64,000 nucleotides of DNA from Curtobacterium herbarum (lineage in GTDB: Bacteria; Actinomycetota; Actinomycetes; Actinomycetales; Microbacteriaceae), in assembly GCF_016907335.1 (NCBI RefSeq), contig NZ_JAFBBT010000001.1:1736001-1800000 (forward strand), read 5' to 3'. Both the position numbers and the translations under genes were made by a program. Shown piece by piece: positions 8,569 through 17,079 of this stretch; the stretch's first letter is position 1; each line of letters starts with the position of its first letter. Below the pieces are notes generated by a model that made no database searches, was not told where the DNA came from, and saw only the letters and a list, made by a program, of their open reading frames with translations.

Positions 8569-9390
8569 ATGGCTTCGACGACCGCGAGCGGGCGAGAGAA
8601 GCGGCAAGGGCGCCGTCCCAAGGAGCCCGAAGGCCGCATGTCACTCGGTCAGCACCTGATCGAGCTGCGCAACCGCCTGTTCAAGGCCGTCGTCGCGGTC
8701 CTGATCGGTGCGGTCGGCGGCTGGTTCCTGACGCCCTTCGTGCTCGACTCGCTCCGTGCTCCGGTCACCCAGCTGGCCCGGGTCGGCGGACACACCGCCG
8801 AGCTGAACTTCCCGATGATCACCGGGGCGTTCGACCTCCGGCTGCAGATCGCGATCACGATTGGCGTCGTCCTGGCCAGCCCGGTGTGGCTCTACCAGAT
8901 CTGGGCCTTCATCGTCCCGGCCCTGGTCCGCCGTGAGAAGCAGTACGTGTGGGGCTTCCTCGGCACTGCGATCCCGCTGTTCTTCGCCGGGTGTGCGTTC
9001 GGCTGGTACGTCCTGCCGCACGTGGTCGGGATCCTCGGCAGCTTCGTCTCCGCGCAGGACACCTCGATCGTCGACGCGAAGGCGTACTACGACTTCGTCA
9101 TCAAGCTCATCGTCGCGGTCGGCATCGCCTTCGTCCTGCCGGTGTTCCTGGTGCTGCTGAACTTCGTCGGGGTCCTGACGGCCGCGGCGATCATCCGCTC
9201 CTGGCGGGTGGCGATCGTCCTCATCCTGATCTTCACCGCCGTGGTGACCCCGTCGGCGGACATCCTGTCGATGTTCATCCTGGCGATCCCGATGGTCGTG
9301 CTGTACTTCGCGGCCTGCCTGGTCACGTGGATCCACGACCGCCGTGCGGCGAAGCGCCAGGCGAAGCTCGACGAGGAGTACGGCCTGTGA
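8569..9390 (+). CDS. tatC: Sec-independent translocase subunit TatC
   Basis: A 273-residue polytopic membrane protein, the receptor for twin-arginine signal peptides. After a basic N-terminal tail of about 22 residues comes the hallmark SLGQHLIELRNRLFKA. Six hydrophobic segments follow, with conserved periplasmic loop features around FNFPMITGAFDL-like sequence and PVWLYQIWAFIVPAL, and the motif VVTPSADILSMFILAIPM near the end. The ATG is placed at leaderless distance from TAGGAT. No tatA lies next to it, although a small tatA gene commonly precedes tatC in related genomes. The stop overlaps the GTG of the helicase gene (GTGA). Confidence 0.95.
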   Translation: MASTTASGREKRQGRRPKEPEGRMSLGQHLIELRNRLFKAVVAVLIGAVGGWFLTPFVLDSLRAPVTQLARVGGHTAELNFPMITGAFDLRLQIAITIGVVLASPVWLYQIWAFIVPALVRREKQYVWGFLGTAIPLFFAGCAFGWYVLPHVVGILGSFVSAQDTSIVDAKAYYDFVIKLIVAVGIAFVLPVFLVLLNFVGVLTAAAIIRSWRVAIVLILIFTAVVTPSADILSMFILAIPMVVLYFAACLVTWIHDRRAAKRQAKLDEEYGL

Positions 9391-11822
9391 CCGAGACGAG
9401 CTTGAGCCCCGCCGAGCGGTTCGCCGCCGCGAAGGTCCGGTCCCGCTCGCGCAACCTCGAGCTGTTCCGGACCGACCTGCGCTTCGACCTCGACCCGTTC
9501 CAGCTGGCGGCGTGCGACTCCGTCGACCAGGGCCGGAGCGTCCTGGTGGCCGCGCCGACCGGCGCCGGCAAGACGATCATCGCCGAGTTCGCGATCTGGC
9601 TGGCGATGCGACAGCCGACCGCGAAGGTGTTCTACACGACGCCGATGAAGGCGCTGAGCAACCAGAAGTACGCCGAGCTCGTGCAGGCCTACGGTGAGAC
9701 CGAGGTCGGTCTGCTCACCGGCGACACGAACGTCAACCCGCGGGCCCGCGTCGTCGTGATGACGACCGAGGTGCTGCGGAACATGATCTACGCCGACTCC
9801 GACCTGCTCGACGACCTGGCCTGGGTCGTCCTCGACGAGGTGCACTACCTGGCGGACCGGTTCCGCGGTGCCGTGTGGGAAGAGGTCATCCTGCACCTGC
9901 CGACCGAGGTCCGGCTGGTCTCGCTCTCCGCCACGGTGTCGAACGCCGAGGAGTTCGGCGACTGGCTGCAGACGGTCCGGGGCGACACCGACGTCATCGT
10001 GTCGGAGGACCGGCCGGTGCCGCTCGACCAGCACGTCCTCGTCGGCAACAAGATGGTCGACCTGTTCGACTCGTCGGGTGCGGCGGCGACCAACCGCGTC
10101 AACCCGGAGCTGCTCCGTCTGGTGGGTAGCGCCTCCCGGGGGTCCGGCGGTCCGCGCGGCCGACGCGGTCGTGGTGGGTTCCCGGAACGTCGGGGCCCGC
10201 GCACCGAGAAGGCGCACCGTGAGCAGATCGCGAAGATGCTCGACGAACGGATGCTGCTGCCCGCGATCTTCTTCGTCTTCAGTCGCAACGGCTGCGACCA
10301 GGGTGTCCGCCACGTCGTCCGCTCCGGGCTCTCCCTGACGACGTCCGACGAGCGTCGTGAGATCCGCGAGACGGCCGAGTACCACTGCCGGACGCTCCTC
10401 GACGAGGACCTGGCCGTGCTCGGCTACTGGGAGTGGCTCGAGGGCCTGGAGCGCGGTGTCGCCGCGCACCACGCCGGCCTGCTGCCCGCCTTCAAGGAGG
10501 TGGTCGAGGACCTGTTCCAGCGCAAGCTCGTCAAGGTCGTCTTCGCCACCGAGACCCTGGCGCTCGGCGTGAACATGCCCGCGCGCACGGTCGTGCTCGA
10601 GAAGCTCGAGAAGTTCAACGGCGAGGCCCGGGTGCCGATCACGCCGGGGGAGTACACGCAGCTCACCGGTCGCGCCGGCCGCCGTGGCATCGACGTCGAG
10701 GGCCACTCGGTCGTGCAGTGGACGGACGGACTCGAGCCGCAGGCGGTGGCCTCGCTCGCGAGCCGTCGGACGTACCCGCTCAACTCGTCGTTCAAGCCGA
10801 CGTACAACATGGCCGTCAACCTCATCGAGCAGTTCGGTCGGGACCGGACGCGCGAGGTCCTCGAGACCTCGTTCGCGCAGTTCCAGGCGGACCGGTCGGT
10901 CGTCGACCTGGCGCGCAAGGTCCGCTCGCAGCAGGAGTCGCTCGACGGCTACCAGAACGCCATGCAGTGCCACCTCGGCGACTTCACCGAGTACGCGGCG
11001 CTCCGTCGGCAGCTCTCGGACCTCGAGCGCACGAACGTCCCCGGCGGTCGTGAGGCGTCGCACGGTGCCCGGCAGGAGCGCCAGGCCGCGATCAGCGAGG
11101 TCCGCCGTCAGCTCCAGCGGCACCCCTGCCACGCCTGCCCGGACCGCGAGGCACACGCCCGCTGGGCCGAGCGCTGGTACAAGCTCAAGCGCACCAACGA
11201 CAAGCTCGTGCAGCAGATCCGCTCCCGGACGGGTGCGGTCGCGACGACGTTCGACCGTGTGACCGACGTGCTGCTGGCACTCGGCTACCTGGTGCAGGAC
11301 GCGCAGGGCGACGTCACGGTGGCAGCCGGTGGCCGCCGGCTGCAACGCATCTACGGCGACCGGGACCTGCTGGTCGCCGAGTGCCTGGAGGCCGGGGTCT
11401 GGAAGGAGCTCACGCCCGCACAGCTCGCCGGCATGGCCGCCACGATCGTCTACCAGCCGCGTCGTGAGGACGCCCCGGGCACCGAGCACGCCGTCCCGCG
11501 CGGGGCCTTCCGTCCGGCGCTCGACGAGACGCTGACGATCTGGTCGCGCCTGGACGACGTCGAGCGCGACGCCCGGCTCGCCGGGTCCGAGCCGCCGACC
11601 CCGGCCATCGCACTCGGCATGTTCCGCTGGGCGTCCGGCTCGCCGCTCGACGACGTGCTGCGCTCGCTCGACCTGGCCGCCGGCGACTTCGTCCGCTGGT
11701 CGAAGCAGGTCATCGACCTCCTCGACCAGATCCGGAACGCCGGCGACCCGGACCTGGCGCAGGTCGCCCGACGTGCCACCGACGCGGTCCGGCGCGGCAT
11801 CGTCGCGTACGCGACGGTCTGA
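9387..11822 (+). CDS. Ski2/Mtr4-like DEAD/DEAH-box helicase
   Basis: An 811-residue superfamily-2 helicase resembling actinobacterial HelY. Domain 1 carries Walker A APTGAGKT at 56-63, the DEVH box at 150-153 and motif III SAT at 181-183. Domain 2 carries LALGVNMPARTVV and motif VI YTQLTGRAGRRGID. A glycine/arginine-rich insertion (about 250-275, [13 protein letters not shown]) precedes domain 2, and a helical C-terminal region contains the motif HPCHACPDREAHARWAERW. Expected activity is ATP-dependent RNA unwinding in RNA processing or decay. The GTG start overlaps the tatC stop, the same order seen in other Microbacteriaceae. Confidence 0.92.
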   Translation: MTETSLSPAERFAAAKVRSRSRNLELFRTDLRFDLDPFQLAACDSVDQGRSVLVAAPTGAGKTIIAEFAIWLAMRQPTAKVFYTTPMKALSNQKYAELVQAYGETEVGLLTGDTNVNPRARVVVMTTEVLRNMIYADSDLLDDLAWVVLDEVHYLADRFRGAVWEEVILHLPTEVRLVSLSATVSNAEEFGDWLQTVRGDTDVIVSEDRPVPLDQHVLVGNKMVDLFDSSGAAATNRVNPELLRLVGSASRGSGGPRGRRGRGGFPERRGPRTEKAHREQIAKMLDERMLLPAIFFVFSRNGCDQGVRHVVRSGLSLTTSDERREIRETAEYHCRTLLDEDLAVLGYWEWLEGLERGVAAHHAGLLPAFKEVVEDLFQRKLVKVVFATETLALGVNMPARTVVLEKLEKFNGEARVPITPGEYTQLTGRAGRRGIDVEGHSVVQWTDGLEPQAVASLASRRTYPLNSSFKPTYNMAVNLIEQFGRDRTREVLETSFAQFQADRSVVDLARKVRSQQESLDGYQNAMQCHLGDFTEYAALRRQLSDLERTNVPGGREASHGARQERQAAISEVRRQLQRHPCHACPDREAHARWAERWYKLKRTNDKLVQQIRSRTGAVATTFDRVTDVLLALGYLVQDAQGDVTVAAGGRRLQRIYGDRDLLVAECLEAGVWKELTPAQLAGMAATIVYQPRREDAPGTEHAVPRGAFRPALDETLTIWSRLDDVERDARLAGSEPPTPAIALGMFRWASGSPLDDVLRSLDLAAGDFVRWSKQVIDLLDQIRNAGDPDLAQVARRATDAVRRGIVAYATV

Positions 11823-11833
11823 CGGGAGGCCCG

Positions 11834-13429
11834 GTGTCGGTCCTCGGGACAGCCGTGCGCCCGACACGGGCGGCCGTCCCGCGCGCGCACGGGCCGTCGG
11901 TGCCGGACGTCCCGGCGTCGGCGTCCGTCTTCGCCGCGCTCCCGCTCGGCCAGGCGATCCCGCTGTCGGTGATCGGCGGACTGCTCTTCGCCCTGTCGTT
12001 CCCGTCGCCCGGCTGGTGGTTCCTGGCCTACCCGGCCGTGGCCTGCCTGCTGCTGGCCGCGATGGGGCAGCGCGCCCGTCGCGCGTCCTGGCTCGGGCTG
12101 CTCGCCGGTGCCGTGTTCTGGGTGCCCGCGATCTCGTGGGCCGGGCGGTACCTCGGACCGGTGCCGTGGTTCGCGCTGGCGCTCCTCGAGGCGGCGCTCT
12201 TCGCCCTCGGCACGGTCGCGATCGCCCTGGCCTACCGCTGGGTGCCGCGTGTGGTGACCTCGACCGCCGGGCGGGTGTGGGGCCTCCCGTCCGTGGTGGC
12301 CGCACTGTGGACCGGACGCGAGTGGTTCTCCGGCAGCTGGCCGTACGGCGGGTTCGCCTGGGGGCGCGTCGGCCTGTCGCAGTCGCAGGGACCCTTCACC
12401 CACCTGGTCGCGTACGTCGGTGTGCTCGGGCTGAGCTTCGTCGTCGTGTACTGCGTCGCCGTGGTGGTCTCGCTCGGGTTGGTCGCCGGCGTCCGGCTGC
12501 CGATGCGCATCGCGACCGCCGGACTGCTGGTGTCCGCGGTGCTCGCCGTGCCGGCCTGGCCGACCGCGGTCCACGGCACCGTCCGCATCGAGTCGGTGCA
12601 GGGCAACGGTCCGGCGGGGTACTTCGACCGCGCGCAGCCCGGCGACGTGCTGCGGTCCCAGGTCGCCGCGACCGACGTCGACGCCCGCGGGGTGGACCTG
12701 GTCGTCTGGCCCGAGGCCAGCGCCGAGTACGACCCGCGCCGTCAGCCGGTCATCGCCGGGGCCCTCGACGCGGTCGTGCAGAGCGTCGGCGCCCCGATCG
12801 TCGCCGGCGCCGTGACGCAGACCTCGTCGGGCGTGCTCCACAACACCTCGTTCGTCTGGGGCGCGGACGGCTGGCAGGCCTCCTACGACAAGAAGCGACC
12901 GGTGCCGTTCGGCGAGTACGTGCCGGACCGCTGGCTCTACTCGAAGCTCGCGCCCTCGCTGATCGGCCTGCTGCAGCGCGACTACACGCCGGGGACCAAG
13001 CCGAACGTCCTGCCGGTCGCGGGCATCCGGGCGGGCGTGATGATCTGCTTCGACGTCGTCGACGACGGCCTGACCGCCGACCTGGCACGCGGGGGAGCGC
13101 AGGTGATCCTGGCGCAGACGAACAACGCGGACTTCGACGGCACCGATGAGAACCTGCAGCAGCTCGAGATCGCGCGGATGCGGGCCGTCGAGACCGGCCG
13201 GTCGCTCGTCAACGTCTCGACCGTCGGCGCGTCGCAGGTCATCGACCCGGACGGACGCACCATCGACCGGGTGCCCGCGTACACGGCGACCTCGATGGTG
13301 ACCGACGTCCCGCTCGGCACCTCGACGACCCCCGCCACGGTGGCCTCCGGCGGCGTCACGCTGGTGCTGTCGCTCGGTGGGCTGCTCGTGCTGCTGGCCT
13401 GCGCTCCGGGGCGTCGACGCCGCAGTTGA
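11834..13429 (+). CDS. lnt: Apolipoprotein N-acyltransferase Lnt
   Basis: A 531-residue membrane enzyme that transfers an acyl chain to the N-terminal cysteine of lipoproteins. After about 40 polar residues, several transmembrane helices run to about residue 240, followed by an external carbon-nitrogen hydrolase domain. The Glu-Lys-Cys catalytic triad is visible: Glu294 in VVWPEASAEYD, Lys353/354 in YDKKRPVPFGEYVP, and Cys405 in VMICFDVV. A last hydrophobic helix lies near the C-terminus. The GTG start has GGGAGG five bases upstream; that site belongs to an exact copy of the 13-mer GACGGGAGGCCCG directly after the helicase stop. Confidence 0.94.
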   Translation: MSVLGTAVRPTRAAVPRAHGPSVPDVPASASVFAALPLGQAIPLSVIGGLLFALSFPSPGWWFLAYPAVACLLLAAMGQRARRASWLGLLAGAVFWVPAISWAGRYLGPVPWFALALLEAALFALGTVAIALAYRWVPRVVTSTAGRVWGLPSVVAALWTGREWFSGSWPYGGFAWGRVGLSQSQGPFTHLVAYVGVLGLSFVVVYCVAVVVSLGLVAGVRLPMRIATAGLLVSAVLAVPAWPTAVHGTVRIESVQGNGPAGYFDRAQPGDVLRSQVAATDVDARGVDLVVWPEASAEYDPRRQPVIAGALDAVVQSVGAPIVAGAVTQTSSGVLHNTSFVWGADGWQASYDKKRPVPFGEYVPDRWLYSKLAPSLIGLLQRDYTPGTKPNVLPVAGIRAGVMICFDVVDDGLTADLARGGAQVILAQTNNADFDGTDENLQQLEIARMRAVETGRSLVNVSTVGASQVIDPDGRTIDRVPAYTATSMVTDVPLGTSTTPATVASGGVTLVLSLGGLLVLLACAPGRRRRS

Positions 13430-13493
13430 GCCCGTTCGGAGCCCGCCCGTCGGACGCTGCGCACTGGGAAGGGACTGTGAATGCAACCCCACC

Positions 13494-13519
13494 GGAACGA
13501 AACCCGGGTGGTGTGGGTT
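13494..13519 (+). promoter_or_regulatory. Sigma-R/sigma-H type promoter of rbpA (GGAAC-N18-GTT)
   Basis: GGAAC at 13494-13498 is followed after exactly 18 bases by GTT at 13517-13519, the consensus arrangement of the thiol-stress ECF sigma factor SigR (SigH in mycobacteria). It ends 31 bases before the rbpA start. In Streptomyces coelicolor rbpA is a known sigma-R target, so promoter and gene agree. The cognate sigma factor gene is not in this window. Confidence 0.72.
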
Positions 13520-13550
13520 GGACCGGGGGAACGAGCGAGAGGAGTCGGAC

Positions 13551-13901
13551 ATGGCTGATCGGAGTCTCCGAGGCATGCGGCTCGGGAGCCAGAGCCTCCA
13601 GAGCGAGGACGGTGTCGAGCTCTCCGAGCGGAAGCGCGCCGTCTACCAGGCGGCATCGGGCGAGACCTTCGACGTGGTGTTCTCCGCCGACGCCGAGGTC
13701 CCGCAGATGTGGTCGGACCCACGCAGCGGGTGGGAAGGGCGTCTCCTCGGTGAGGACGGCAAGCCCGTCGAGATCGCTGCGGAGGACGTGAAGGCACCGC
13801 GTACCCACTGGGACATGCTGCTCGAACGGCGGTCCCGCGAAGAGCTCGAGGAACTGCTGGAGGAACGTCTGCAGGTCCTCCGCGCCCGTCGCGGCGCGTA
13901 G
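13551..13901 (+). CDS. rbpA: RNA polymerase-binding protein RbpA
   Basis: A 116-residue actinobacterial transcription factor that binds RNA polymerase and the primary sigma factor and stabilises open complexes. The start MADRSLRGMRLGSQSL, the core beta domain, the basic linker and the C-terminal sigma-interaction domain THWDMLLERRSREELEELLE are all recognisable. No cysteine occurs, so this is the zinc-free form, as in mycobacteria rather than Streptomyces. The ATG follows a good AGAGGAG site. Expression is probably boosted under thiol or oxidative stress through the GGAAC-N18-GTT promoter. Confidence 0.96.
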   Translation: MADRSLRGMRLGSQSLQSEDGVELSERKRAVYQAASGETFDVVFSADAEVPQMWSDPRSGWEGRLLGEDGKPVEIAAEDVKAPRTHWDMLLERRSREELEELLEERLQVLRARRGA

Positions 13902-13922
13902 CAACACCGGTACGGACGAGAG

Positions 13923-13952
13923 CGGCCCGCTCCCCAGCAGGGGAGCGGGCCG
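13923..13952. terminator. Bidirectional terminator between rbpA and the SPFH gene
   Basis: A perfect 13-bp stem (arms 13923-13935 and 13940-13952) with loop AGCA, between convergent genes. It is not a member of the GACGGGAGGCCCG family. Confidence 0.8.
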
Positions 13953-13976
13953 TCGTCGTGTTCGGCGCAGGACGGC

Positions 13977-15140
13977 TCAGTCGCGCGTCGGGTCCGTCCC
14001 GAACGCTGCGTCGGCCTCACGGTCCGCCGCGGACATGCGCTCGTCCATGCTGCGGTCCGACTGCGCCAGGCGGTCGTCGAGCTCCGACGGCGGCACGATG
14101 TCCGCGACCGAGGCGTCGGCCGCGGGGGAGCCGGAGCGTCCGGCACCGTCCCGTGCCTGGGTGTTCGCGAGGCTCTCGTCGGCGAGCTTCGAGATGCGGG
14201 ACAGGAAGTCCGATCCCGCAGCGCCGCCGGCCGCCGAGCCACCGGACCCGGTCCGCTGGGCGCTGAAGCCCTTCGCGATGCCGGACAGTGCCTCGGTGAA
14301 CTCGCTCGGGATCATCCAGAGCTTGTTCGAGTTGCCCTCGGCGATCTTCGGGAGCATCTGCAGGTACTGGTAGGACAGCAGCTTCTCGTCGGGGTCGCCC
14401 TGGTGGATGGCGTCGAAGACGGTGGCGATGGCCTGTGCCTCACCCTCGGCCCGGAGGACCTGGGCCTTCGCGTCACCCTCGGCACCGAGGATCGCGGCCT
14501 GCCGCTGGCCCTCGGCCTCGAGGATCTGCGACTGCTTCGTGCCCTCGGCCTGCAGGATCGCCGCACGACGGTTCCGCTCCGCGCGCAGCTGCTGCTCCAT
14601 CGCGTCGACGATCGACACGGGCGGCTCGATGGCCTTGAGCTCGACGCGGCCGACGCGGATGCCCCACTTGCCGGTCGCCTCGTCGAGGACGACACGGAGC
14701 TGGCCGTTGATGTTGTCGCGGCTGGTCAGCGCCTCTTCGAGGTTCAGACCACCGACGACGTTGCGGAGCGTGGTCGTCGTGAGCTGCTCGACGGCGCCGA
14801 GGTAGTTCGCGATCTCGTAGGTCGCCGCGCGGGCGTCGGTGACCTGGAAGTAGACGACCGTGTCGATCGAGACGACCAGGTTGTCCTCGGTGATGACGGG
14901 CTGGGGCGGGAACGAGACGACCTGCTCACGCATGTCGATGAGCGGCCGGAGCCGGTCGATGAACGGCACCAGCAGGTTCAACCCCGGGTTGAGGGTCTTG
15001 TGGTACTTGCCGAGCCGTTCGACCACACCGGCCGTGGCCTGGGGGACGATCCGGATGGCCTTCGCGAGGACCGTGATCACGAAGATCACGATGACCACGA
15101 TCAGGACGATGAGCACGACCGTCCCGGTGGAGAGCGTCAT
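13977..15140 (-). CDS. SPFH/band-7 domain membrane protein (slipin-like)
   Basis: A 387-residue protein with one N-terminal membrane anchor (about residues 7-27), an SPFH domain (about 30-215: VPQATAGVVERLGKYHKTLN, LTSRDNINGQLRVVLDEATG) and an alanine/glutamate-rich coiled-coil with repeats such as EGQRQAAILGAEGDAKAQVL. The C-terminal 80 residues are low-complexity and acidic. Such proteins form large oligomers at membrane microdomains and often pair with NfeD proteins, as here: the ATG overlaps the stop of the upstream nfeD-like gene. Probable role: quality control or organisation of membrane proteins; the exact target is unknown. Confidence 0.9.
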   Translation of the reverse strand: MTLSTGTVVLIVLIVVIVIFVITVLAKAIRIVPQATAGVVERLGKYHKTLNPGLNLLVPFIDRLRPLIDMREQVVSFPPQPVITEDNLVVSIDTVVYFQVTDARAATYEIANYLGAVEQLTTTTLRNVVGGLNLEEALTSRDNINGQLRVVLDEATGKWGIRVGRVELKAIEPPVSIVDAMEQQLRAERNRRAAILQAEGTKQSQILEAEGQRQAAILGAEGDAKAQVLRAEGEAQAIATVFDAIHQGDPDEKLLSYQYLQMLPKIAEGNSNKLWMIPSEFTEALSGIAKGFSAQRTGSGGSAAGGAAGSDFLSRISKLADESLANTQARDGAGRSGSPAADASVADIVPPSELDDRLAQSDRSMDERMSAADREADAAFGTDPTRD

Positions 15141-15610
15141 TGGGCTGCCTTCTGTTCGATGCGGACGACGGCGGTGGAACCTTCGATGGACTCGACGACG
15201 ACACGCGTGCCGAGCGGCGGCGTGCGGTCGACGGCGCCGGGCGCGAACCGGGCGCTCCAGGTCTCACCGTTGGCCAGGCGGACCTGGCCGGGGGCGGACG
15301 GCGTGAACGCGAGGGCGACCGTGCCGGCCATGCCGACCAGTCCCTCGACGCCGGTGCGGTGCGGGTCGGCACCGCGGTTCAGCGCCTGCAGCACCCGGGG
15401 ACGGACGACGGCGAGCAGCAGCAGAGCGAGCACCGCTGCGATGATCGCGCTGAGCCACCACGGGGCGCCGATCAGCGCGGCGATCAGCCCGCCGGCGGCA
15501 CCGGCCGCGAGCATCAGGAAGATGAAGTCGAGCGTGAAGACCTCGACCACCCCCAGCACGAGCACCAGGGCGATCCACACGATCACCTGGGTCCAATCCG
15601 AGACGTTCAC
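15137..15610 (-). CDS. NfeD-like membrane protein
   Basis: A 157-residue protein with about three hydrophobic helices at residues 8-75 and a C-terminal OB-fold of the NfeD type (GMAGTVALAFTPSAPGQVRL...GTRVVVESIEGSTAVVRI). NfeD proteins partner SPFH/band-7 proteins, and this gene is fused by an ATGA overlap to the SPFH gene downstream. It is a short NfeD, without the long form's N-terminal ClpP-like protease. The GTG is chosen because GGGGAGGGAG lies just upstream and the protein begins at the hydrophobic region; a longer in-frame reading starts in low-complexity sequence. A TACGTT -10-like element sits at 15678-15683 on the minus strand. Confidence 0.88.
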   Translation of the reverse strand: MNVSDWTQVIVWIALVLVLGVVEVFTLDFIFLMLAAGAAGGLIAALIGAPWWLSAIIAAVLALLLLAVVRPRVLQALNRGADPHRTGVEGLVGMAGTVALAFTPSAPGQVRLANGETWSARFAPGAVDRTPPLGTRVVVESIEGSTAVVRIEQKAAQ

Positions 15611-15697
15611 GCGATCTCCCTCCCCTTGCACCGCGCACGGCCTTCGCAGCATCGCGATGTCCGGTCCTGTTGCGTCCAACGTATCAGCGACCACTGA

Positions 15698-15737
15698 GCG
15701 GGACACGGCAGGCGGCGCGCGGGACACGGCAGGCGGC
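15698..15737. repeat. Two-copy 21-bp tandem direct repeat
   Basis: The 19-base segment GCGGGACACGGCAGGCGGC occurs at 15698-15716 and again at 15719-15737 (period 21). It lies between the divergent nfeD-like and SDR genes. No function is evident; it could be a paired binding site or replication slippage. Confidence 0.7.
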
Positions 15738-15790
15738 AGGCCGTCCTGCCCGGCACGTGGCACCGCCCCGCCGCGGGCGGGCGCGCTTGC

Positions 15791-15796
15791 TAGGCT
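15791..15796 (+). promoter_or_regulatory. -10 element (TAGGCT) upstream of the SDR gene
   Basis: TAGGCT is followed by about 50 bases before the chosen GTG, which has its own AGGAGA site, so this would give a short leader rather than a leaderless mRNA. Confidence 0.45.
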
Positions 15797-15851
15797 CGAT
15801 GCCGCCCGGGACGACCAGGACCGGCGCCGCCCCATGACAGGAGACAGCACT

Positions 15852-16613
15852 GTGAGCAGCCCCCTCGCCCCCGGATCCCTCGACGGCACGCGCGCCCTCG
15901 TCACCGGCTCCTCCCGCGGCATCGGTGCGGACACGGTCGGGTACCTTGCCGAGGCCGGCGCGAAGGTCGTCGTCAACTACCGCAACAAGGCCCGTCGCGC
16001 CGAGCAGATCGTCGAGAAGGTCGTCGCCGCCGGGGGAGCGGCCCTGGCACTGCAGGCCGACCTCACCGACCACGACTCGGTGCAGGCCATGGTCGACGCG
16101 GTCGTCGCCGAGTGGGGCGGCATCGACCTGCTCGTCCTCAACGCGTCCGGCGGCATGGAGTCCGGCATGGGCGAGGACTACGCGCTCCGCCTGAACCGCG
16201 ACGCCCAGGTCGACATGCTGCAGACCGCGGTGCCGCACATGCCGTCGGGCTCGCGCGTCGTCTTCGTCACGAGCCACCAGGCCCACTTCGTCGAGACCGC
16301 CGAGACCATGCCTGAGTACGTCCCGGTCGCGAAGAGCAAGCGCGCCGGTGAACTCGCACTGCGCGAGCTCCTGCCCCAGCTCGAGGCGGCGGGCATCGAG
16401 TTCGTCACCGTCTCCGGCGACATGATCGAGGGCACCATCACCGCGACCCTGCTGAACCGGCTGAACCCCGGCGCGATCGAGGGTCGTCGGGACGCCGTCG
16501 GCAAGCTCTACAGCGTCTCCGAGTTCGCGGCCGAGATCGCCCTCGCCGCCGTCGAGCCGATCCCCGCCGACCACACCAAGCTCGTCGGCGACGTCAGCTC
16601 CTTCACGGCCTGA
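15852..16613 (+). CDS. SDR-family oxidoreductase
   Basis: A 253-residue short-chain dehydrogenase/reductase. The nucleotide site TGSSRGIG is at 18-25, NAS at 98-100, and the catalytic serine is in VTSHQAHF (Ser141). The catalytic Tyr is in EYVPVAKSKRAGE (Tyr156), but the lysine expected four residues later is displaced to 161, with another at 163, so the canonical YxxxK is not met. The substrate is unknown. I chose the GTG with AGGAGA upstream; an in-frame ATG 18 bases earlier is possible. A Nudix gene starts five bases after the stop, so the two probably share a transcript. Confidence 0.85.
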   Translation: MSSPLAPGSLDGTRALVTGSSRGIGADTVGYLAEAGAKVVVNYRNKARRAEQIVEKVVAAGGAALALQADLTDHDSVQAMVDAVVAEWGGIDLLVLNASGGMESGMGEDYALRLNRDAQVDMLQTAVPHMPSGSRVVFVTSHQAHFVETAETMPEYVPVAKSKRAGELALRELLPQLEAAGIEFVTVSGDMIEGTITATLLNRLNPGAIEGRRDAVGKLYSVSEFAAEIALAAVEPIPADHTKLVGDVSSFTA

Positions 16614-16618
16614 CGGAC

Positions 16619-17071
16619 GTGACCGCCGCACCCGGCCTGCGCCGGACCTCCCGGATCCTGCTGCTCGACCCCGACGGCCGCGTGTTCCTGATGGACACGA
16701 AGGCCCCGTCGTCCGACGGTGCCCACCGCTGGATCACGCCCGGCGGCGGTGTCGACCCGGGGGAGTCGCACCGTGACGCCGCGATCCGGGAGCTCCGCGA
16801 GGAGACCGGCATCGTCATCGACGAACCCGGCGAGCCGGTCTGGTCGTGGGACTTCGCCGTCGACTGGGACCAGGCCGACCACGACCGCGGTCACGCCGAG
16901 TTCTACGTCGTCCGGACGCCCGGCTTCGCGCTGTCCGACGCCGGGTGGACCGACGACGAGCGGGTCGACATCCTCGCCTCCCGCTGGTGGACGGCCGACG
17001 AGCTCGACGCCACCGACGAGCCCTTCGAACCGGCGGAACTGCCGGAGCTGGTGCGTCGCCACCGCGACTGA
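16619..17071 (+). CDS. Nudix hydrolase
   Basis: A 150-residue Nudix protein. The Nudix box is complete at residues 43-65 (GGVDPGESHRDAAIRELREE followed by TGI), giving the metal-binding glutamates for hydrolysis of a nucleoside diphosphate linked to another moiety. The early strand SRILLLDPDGRVFLMDTK and a C-terminal WWTADEL element are typical of small housecleaning Nudix enzymes. The substrate is not deducible. It begins five bases after the SDR stop with no clear ribosome-binding site, so translation is probably coupled. Confidence 0.9.
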   Translation: MTAAPGLRRTSRILLLDPDGRVFLMDTKAPSSDGAHRWITPGGGVDPGESHRDAAIRELREETGIVIDEPGEPVWSWDFAVDWDQADHDRGHAEFYVVRTPGFALSDAGWTDDERVDILASRWWTADELDATDEPFEPAELPELVRRHRD

Positions 17072-17079
17072 CCACGGGC

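Noticed and set aside
9087..12305. Very long minus-strand open frame (about 1,070 codons) opposite the helicase and lnt
   Set aside because: It is antisense to two well-supported genes with clear motifs; Arg/Gly/Pro/Ala-rich composition is typical of shadow frames in GC-rich DNA.
15799..15837. Short ORF of 12 codons just downstream of TAGGCT
   Set aside because: Its ATG would lie only two bases after the -10 element, so the transcript would start inside it.
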